Part shown: piece after piece, positions 58,392 to 64,000 of the stretch
Numbering within the stretch: the stretch's first letter is position 1
Layout of the letters: every line of letters begins with the position of its first letter
Assembly (NCBI GenBank): GCA_027924645.1
Contig: BSBN01001753.1
Span: 868,001-932,000, forward strand
From: Cunninghamia lanceolata
Taxonomy: Eukaryota > Streptophyta > Pinopsida > Cupressales > Cupressaceae
DNA: 64,000 nucleotides
Direction of reading: 5' to 3'
The notes under the pieces: model-generated
What the model was told of the DNA's origin: nothing
The model's input: the letters and a program-made list of their open reading frames with translations, nothing else
Database searches by the model: none
Position numbers and translations under genes: made by a program

Positions 58392-61300
58392 TCAAGTCGC
58401 TTGAGAAATCAGATCAGCAATAGTAGTACCATGTTTGATAATGTCCTCTTCACTCATCCAAGTGGCATCTTTAGTAGGTAGGCCACTCCATTTGACAAGG
58501 TACTCGTTGTAAGTTCTCCTTCTAGTCTTCTTCAAGACCTTGGTGTCCAAGATGCCTTCCAATTTCAAGGGTTGATTGGGTGGGAGACCCTTAACCCATT
58601 CCTCATTTCCTGCTGCTATCACATCTACCTCTGAATCTGCATCAGTACCACCCCTGTAAGGAAACAAATCTAAGACATTAAAGATAGGAGATATGCCAAG
58701 CCTTAAGGAAGCTCAATCTCATAGGCATTGGGCACAAACTTGTGCACAATCTAGCAAGGACCTATCTTCTTCATGAGGAGTTTGGTTGGTTTCCCCTTTG
58801 GAAGTATTTCCTTCTTCAAATGTGCCATGATCAAATACCCAACCTTGTATTGCACATCTCTCCTTCTCTCATTATCTTTCCCCTTGTACTTCTCATTGTT
58901 CCTTTGAAGAGTTTCTCTTACATTATCATGGATGTCCTTCATGGCCAATGCAAAGTCTTCACCTTGAGCACTCTTCCTCTCTAATCCATGTAGATCCCTC
59001 AATTCAAGAATGCCTCTTGGGTGAATACCATAGACAATCTCAAATGGACTCCTTCTTGTGCTTCTATTGGTGGAGTCATTGTAAGCAAATCCAACCTGGG
59101 GAATGATCATATCCCATGCTATTTTGTAAGACATCTAAGAAGATTTCCCAAAGACCTATTCACCACCTCAGTTTGGCCATTAGTTTGAGGGTTATAGGCT
59201 GAAGTGAAGGACAATTGAGTGCCCAATTTCTTCCACAAAGTATGCCAAAAGTTGCCCACAAACTTTGGATCCCTGTCAGTCACAATGTTAAGAGACAAAC
59301 CATGGATTCTAACAATTTCCTTGAAGAATAAACCAATAATATGTGAAGCATCATTAGTGCATTTACATGGCAAGAAATGAGCCATCTTACTGAATCTATC
59401 CACCACAACAAATATGCTATAAAAACCTCTTTGAGTCCTAGGGAGACCCAAGAAAAAATCCATGCTAATACTCTCCCATGGCCTATTAGGAATAGGAAGT
59501 GGCTGATATAGACCAGCATTAGATGAAGTACCTTTTGCCCTTTGGCATGTACTACAACTCTCAACAAATTTTCTGATATTTGATTACATTTTAGGCCAAA
59601 AATAAAATCTTTTCACCTGATCCAATGTTTTATCCAGCCCAAAGTGACCTCCTAGACCACCACAATGCTTTTCCTTTATGATGTTCTCCCTCATGGAACA
59701 CCTAGGAACACATAATTGGCTGCCTTTAAACAACAACCCCTGCTGCAACAAAAACTCAAAAAAATTAGAATGATATGCATCCAAAAATTGAGAGCAAACT
59801 TCATACACCTCCTTGAAATGTTCATCATCTTTGTACATATGTTTGAGAGCATCAATCTCCACACTTTGTAACTAAATTTCTTGCACCATACACACCCTTC
59901 TACTCAATGCGTCTGCCACTTTATTGGCCTGCCCCTTCTTGTGTTTGATGGAAAAGGTGTATGCTTGTAGTTGTTCAACCCATTTCATATGCCCGTGACT
60001 GAGTTTCTCCTGTGAATTTAGAAAACTAAGTGCATGGTTGTTAGTATAAACAATAAACTCCTTAGGCAACAGATAGTGCCTCCATTTTTTCAAAGCTTGC
60101 ACCATTGCATACAACTCCAAGTCCTAAGTAGAATACTTCCTTTTGACATCATTCAATTTTTCACTAAAGAATGCAACTGGTCTGCCTTCTTGACTCAAGA
60201 CAACCCCTATAGCAAGGTTACTAGCATCACATTCCACCACAAACAACTTATTAAAATTAGGCAAAACAAGAATGGGCTATTGTACTACCTTTTGTTTCAG
60301 AATTTCAAAAGAATCATTGGCTGCCTTTTTTCAAGAAAATTTACATTTCTGCCCCCCTTTAATGATATCCAAAATAGGTGCACAAATATGACTAAAACCC
60401 CTTATAAACTTTCTATAGAATGTTGCCAAACCATGAAAACTTTTTACATCACCTGCTGTTTTAGGAGTTGGCCATGACAAAATAGCCTCTACCTTAGCCG
60501 GATCCATCTTCAAACTACCTTGAGAAATGACAAAACCAAGATAGGTGAGTTCTTCCTTCATGAAGACACTCTTCTCCATGTTAATCATCAATTTCTCATC
60601 ATGCAACTTCTTCAAAACCAGATCCAAGTGCTACAAATGTTCTTCCTTGGTCCTACTGAAAATAAGAATGTCATCAAGGTACACCACAACAAATTTGCAA
60701 ATGAAATTTTGCAACACCTCATTCATAAGGCGCATAAAATTACTTGGGGCATTGGATAGACCAAATGGCATCACCAACCACTCATAAAGACCCTCATTTG
60801 TTTTGAAGGCTGTCTTCCATTCATCCCCTTGCTTTATCCTAATTTGATGATACCCACTCTTAAAATCATTGGCATAGGGAATCTATATCTTAGGGTGATC
60901 TTGTTAATAGCCCCATAATCCGTACATAGTCTCCATTTATCTTCCTTTTTAGGGGCTAGGATTGTTGGGACAGCACATGGGCTAAGACTCTTACTCACTA
61001 AACCCTTATCCAATAATTCTTGCACTTGCTTGGCAATCTGTTCATTTTGAGAAGGTGTCATCTTGTAGGCTACTTTGTTTGGCAAAGTAGACCCTGGTAT
61101 GAAGTCAATCTGATGGCTTATGTCCCTAATAGGTGGCAATTCATTAGGCATCTCCTCTACCATGATACCCTTGTATTTCTCTAACAATTGCTGCACCTCC
61201 TTGGGAACTTCTTCCTCACTAGGACAATGCAAATTAAGACTGTTTTTAGGCTTCAAAATCAGAGCATACCCTTGGGTTCCTTCCTCCTTAAGGGTGTTAA

Positions 61301-61730
61301 GAAACTCTTTACGACTCACCAACATGACACTTGACCCTACATTCTTCTCCACATTCTCATCCGGCAATGGATCCATTTTATACTTCCTACCATTCTTGGT
61401 TATGACAAAAGAGTTTGACTTCCCATTATGTTGGGCTTGCACATCATACTGCCAAGGGCATCCTAACAACAAATGACAAGCATCCATGGGGATTATATCA
61501 CACAAAATATTATCCTTATACTCCCCTATCTCAAACTCTACCCAAGATTGTTCATCTACCAAGACTTGCTGCCCCTTATTCAACCATGACACCTTATAAG
61601 GACTAGCATGAGGAAGTCTTTTCAATTTCAACTTGTCTACCATCTCAATGGAAACTAAATTTTCAGTTGAACCTGAATCAACAATTACCTTGCAAATCTT
61701 ACCATAGGCCTTGCATGTTGTCTTGAACAA
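58392..61730 (-). pseudogene. pol: TE3 pol: protease, reverse transcriptase, RNase H, integrase, chromodomain
   Basis: The protease is at 61,730-61,440 with an intact DSG (VIVDSGSTENLV) and LLLGCPW. The reverse transcriptase runs 61,100-60,330: KWRLCTDYGAI and YLDD (60,670-60,681) are present. A short in-frame block after RFPMP is missing near 60,866, which also shifts the frame, and a stop lies near 60,632. RNase H runs to 59,872 (VVECDAS, ALSRR). The integrase has a zinc-binding HGGLGGH-like region (59,584-59,700) and a catalytic core at 59,119-59,463 with Asp 2, Asp 63 and Glu 99 of that segment, the D,D(35)E spacing. The chromodomain is at 58,392-58,667 (YLVKWSGLPTKDATW). Stops also break the chain near 60,121, 59,581, 59,120 and 58,750. 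Integrase and protease residues are intact but the polyprotein is not. Confidence 0.92.
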
Positions 61731-61739
61731 TGTCTTCCT

Positions 61740-62974
61740 CTAAGGGGGTTCTTGTGTTTGAGGCACCTTCAACATGGTTGTCCTCATCATCAAACTTTCT
61801 CCATCATGAACCGGGGCTGCACTTCCAATTGGAGAGTTAACACTTTGGCAATCTTCCTCTTGAATCAACTGGGTCCTTCTCTCTCCTCCATGAGAGCTTG
61901 AAGCTTGTTTCTCAAGGCATTTGAAGGCTGGATGTCCCACTTGGTTGTAATTGTAGCACCTCCCTGTGAAGACATTAAGACCTCTCCCTGGTCCACCAAA
62001 TCTACCCCTTCCATTGGGTCTCCTTCCTCTAAAGCCTCCTCTTGAACCTGATTCTCCACTTTGTTCTTGGGAACTAGATTCCCCTTGACTTCTTTGGGAC
62101 TGATTTTTGCCTCCAAAACTGCCCCTACCTCTGAAATTTCTGCCTCCTCTACCTCTGTTTTGCTGCTTTCCCTTCCTCTTCAACTTTTCTTCAGCCCTCA
62201 ATGCCATTTGAAAACACTTATCTACTGTCTCAGGGGTTAAGATGCTGATCTCGTCTTGTATGCTAAATTTTAGACCATTTATGTATCTTGCAACCTTGCC
62301 TTTCTCATCTTCTACCTGCCCACATCTGAGAGTAAGTTTGTGGAACTCTTCAGTGTAGGTAGAAACATCCATATCTCTTTGTTTGAGGTTTTGCATCTTT
62401 TTGTAAATTTGGACCTCATAATTTGCCGGAAGGAATTGGTTTTTGACTCTCTCCATCATTTTGCCCTAAGAATTAATCATGCTCTTCCCACTCTTCACCC
62501 TCTCACCTTGGGTGTAATTCCACCATGTAAGGGCATCACCCTTGAGTTTAGTTTTTGTAAACTTCACCCTCTTTTTCTCAGGACTTCTTTGTACTCAAAA
62601 TAATTATTCAAGGTCTCAATCCACTCCATAACCTCCTCAGCATCCATCTTCCCACAAAACATTGGGATCTCCATCCGAGCCTCTGATGAATCCTTACCAA
62701 GTGTCTTGATGGCTTCAAGAAAATATCTTTGGTCAGCAAGTATTTCTTCCTGCCCTTGGGGTTCTTCTTCTTTCTCCCCTTCTTCTTCTCCATCAGACTC
62801 CTCATCTGACCTCTTTCCTATCCTCAAGGCTTTCAATTTTGCCTTGAGTGCATCCTTGACTCCCACTTTAATCATCTCTTCTATTTCTTGAAACTTCTTG
62901 GCCACCTCAGTGGTCATCCCCTTTGGAGGCATGATGCTAGCCTCTCCTTCACTCTCCTCTATTGACATACACAA
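61740..62974 (-). pseudogene. gag: TE3 gag: capsid and zinc-knuckle protein, frameshifted
   Basis: The N-terminal piece at 62,564-62,974 has an acidic Glu-rich stretch and the start of the retrotransposon Gag domain (FCGKMDAEEVMEWIETLNNY). A frameshift and a stop lie between 62,460 and 62,575, then 61,740-62,459 continues (TYTEEFHKLTLRCGQ) into an RGG/Arg-Gly-rich stretch. The zinc knuckle reads CYNYNQVGHPAFKC. The second Cys of CX2CX4HX4C is Tyr (probably TGT to TAT), so RNA binding would be impaired. It lies upstream of the protease with a 9-bp gap. Confidence 0.88.
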
Positions 62975-63010
62975 GGGATCTTCTCACAACCAATGACAGA
63001 ACCTTATATG

Positions 63011-63022
63011 GCTCTGATACCA
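63011..63022 (-). promoter_or_regulatory. TE3 primer-binding site (initiator-Met tRNA)
   Basis: GCTCTGATACCA on the plus strand, three bases from the 5' LTR end at 63,026. Confidence 0.9.
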
Positions 63023-63025
63023 CTA

Positions 63026-64000
63026 TGATGTAGAGGATAAAGGAAACTAGGCAGATTTGGATGTAGTTTGACAATCCTAAACCAAAGGCTCACTTGGTTC
63101 TTGATACAAACCATTAAATCTTTTGGAGGTATACATTTGGAGGGCTTCCTAACACCTTCCAATCAGGACACTTCCTAGGGCAGACAAGCAGGGTTTGAGA
63201 TACCCTTTTGGAAGCCTAACAACATATCAAGAACATGTAATGGGTTGTTTTGGAACATATGGCACTTTCTTCTAGACTGTCCTACTTCAAATAGCCCAAT
63301 TAGGCCTAAATTACAAAGCAACCACCCTTGTTTTGACTCACAAAACTTTCTAAACAATTGGAACATGTCAAAGGCATGGTAAAGCCAAAGATTTTTTGGG
63401 TTTTAAGTCCTCACAGTCGACTGTGGCAAAACTGGACTATGTTGTTCCCCTTAGGATGCACCTAACACATGGGTTTGCTAGGTCTCTTCAAACAAACTTC
63501 ATCAAATCCACTTATTTGCCCAAGAATCTCACATAATACATTGAAACAAACTCAAGGTAGTCCATTCCACTGATCTAGATGGTTTTACATTAGTGGAATG
63601 GGAAGAAATATGCAATTTGCTGTCAAAACCCTAAAGTAGGGTTTATCAGATCAGTTTCAGGAAAATGCAAATACCTATGCTATACAAATGTTTCAAGAAC
63701 TCAAACAAAGTGCATTAGAATCTTAACTCACCCTACTAACTTTCCAACACCATGTCTTTCTGTAATTCATCCATACAGGAATAGGGTATGGCTTAGAACA
63801 ACGAACTACACAGGAAAATGGGTAGAAAACTGAGATTTCTTGTTTGTTTCTCTTCCAAACTTCTTTCTACAATGCCATGAATGTCTTCAAGGTCCTATTC
63901 AACATATGCTCGACCATACAACTAAATGGAGAGGTAGTTTGGATCGGTGGGAGACCACAAACTGCCCTGCAACCACCGAACTACCTTCTCTTGTCTCTAT
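63026..64000 (-). repeat. TE3 5' LTR, partial, with internal deletion
   Basis: Aligns to the left LTR at a constant offset of 6,063 bp up to 63,158. It then lacks 114 bp that the left LTR holds at 57,096-57,209; both edges carry CTT. The rest matches with scattered substitutions to the window end, corresponding to about 58,060 in the left copy. Confidence 0.92.

Larger units (their letters stand above)
56963..64000 (-). mobile_element. TE3: Ty3/gypsy chromovirus, minus strand, 5' LTR cut by window end
   Basis: Order on the minus strand: 5' LTR (63,026 to beyond 64,000), primer-binding site, gag, protease, reverse transcriptase, RNase H, integrase, chromodomain, 3' LTR (56,963-58,368). Domain order and the C-terminal chromodomain place it among plant chromoviruses. 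Frameshifts, stops and a deletion in the reverse transcriptase make it defective. The left flank is ACATA; the matching right flank lies outside the window. Confidence 0.93.

Noticed and set aside
1..64000. tRNA, rRNA, CRISPR or bacterial-type operon features
   Set aside because: None recognised; the only tRNA-like words are 12-base primer-binding sites of LTR elements.

Overview
This window is repeat-dominated nuclear DNA from a seed plant with a large genome, most likely a conifer. The Cupressaceae style (for example Cryptomeria) is an impression, not something I could test. The evidence is nested plant LTR retrotransposons primed by initiator-Met tRNA, a 5.4-kb degenerate CCCTAAA-type array, a plant mobile domain (PMD) pseudogene, and long AT-rich spacers with no host genes. 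I see no intact cellular gene, tRNA, rRNA or CRISPR array.

Layout, left to right. (1) 29-2285 (-) is a transposase-like reading frame with a DFAENY motif. It carries one in-frame TAG and continues past it to a good splice donor at the window edge. (2) 3025-8654 is a telomere-like array with ~355-bp higher-order units. It is bracketed by three copies of a CpG-packed ~40-bp palindrome. (3) 8.7-23 kb is non-coding: several short tandem arrays and partial LTRs recognised by polypurine tracts and TATA boxes. (4) 23.8-25.5 kb is a decayed coiled-coil ORF on the minus strand. (5) 25,673-33,163 is a complete LTR element (TE1, TSD ATTCC) sitting inside a Ty3/gypsy gag-protease remnant. (6) 35,873-43,271 is a second complete member of the same family on the minus strand (TE2, TSD GTATG). 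(7) 46.1-52.9 kb holds three more LTRs of related families, including a 2.88-kb solo LTR with TSD CAAAC. (8) 52.9-55.9 kb is a PMD pseudogene split by a 969-bp terminal-inverted-repeat element. (9) 56,963 to the end is a Ty3/gypsy chromovirus on the minus strand with a chromodomain; its 5' LTR is cut by the window.

The strongest candidate for something undescribed is the TE1/TE2 family. Both copies have long LTRs, a primer-binding site, a polypurine tract and TSDs, but no protease, integrase or reverse transcriptase. Instead both carry the same two proteins in the same order: ORF A (coiled coil plus four CCHC zinc knuckles) and ORF B (about 1,050 codons ancestrally, unknown). Both also keep four polypurine-tract-like repeats and a conserved hairpin next to the 3' LTR. 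The second candidate is the palindrome-bracketed telomere-like array.

No genes here work together as a pathway. The logic of the window is sequential insertion: gypsy remnant, then TE1; an older spacer, then TE2; LTR B, then the solo LTR; PMD gene, then the TIR element. Most stops in the decayed frames look like C-to-T or G-to-A changes, as expected of heavily methylated DNA.
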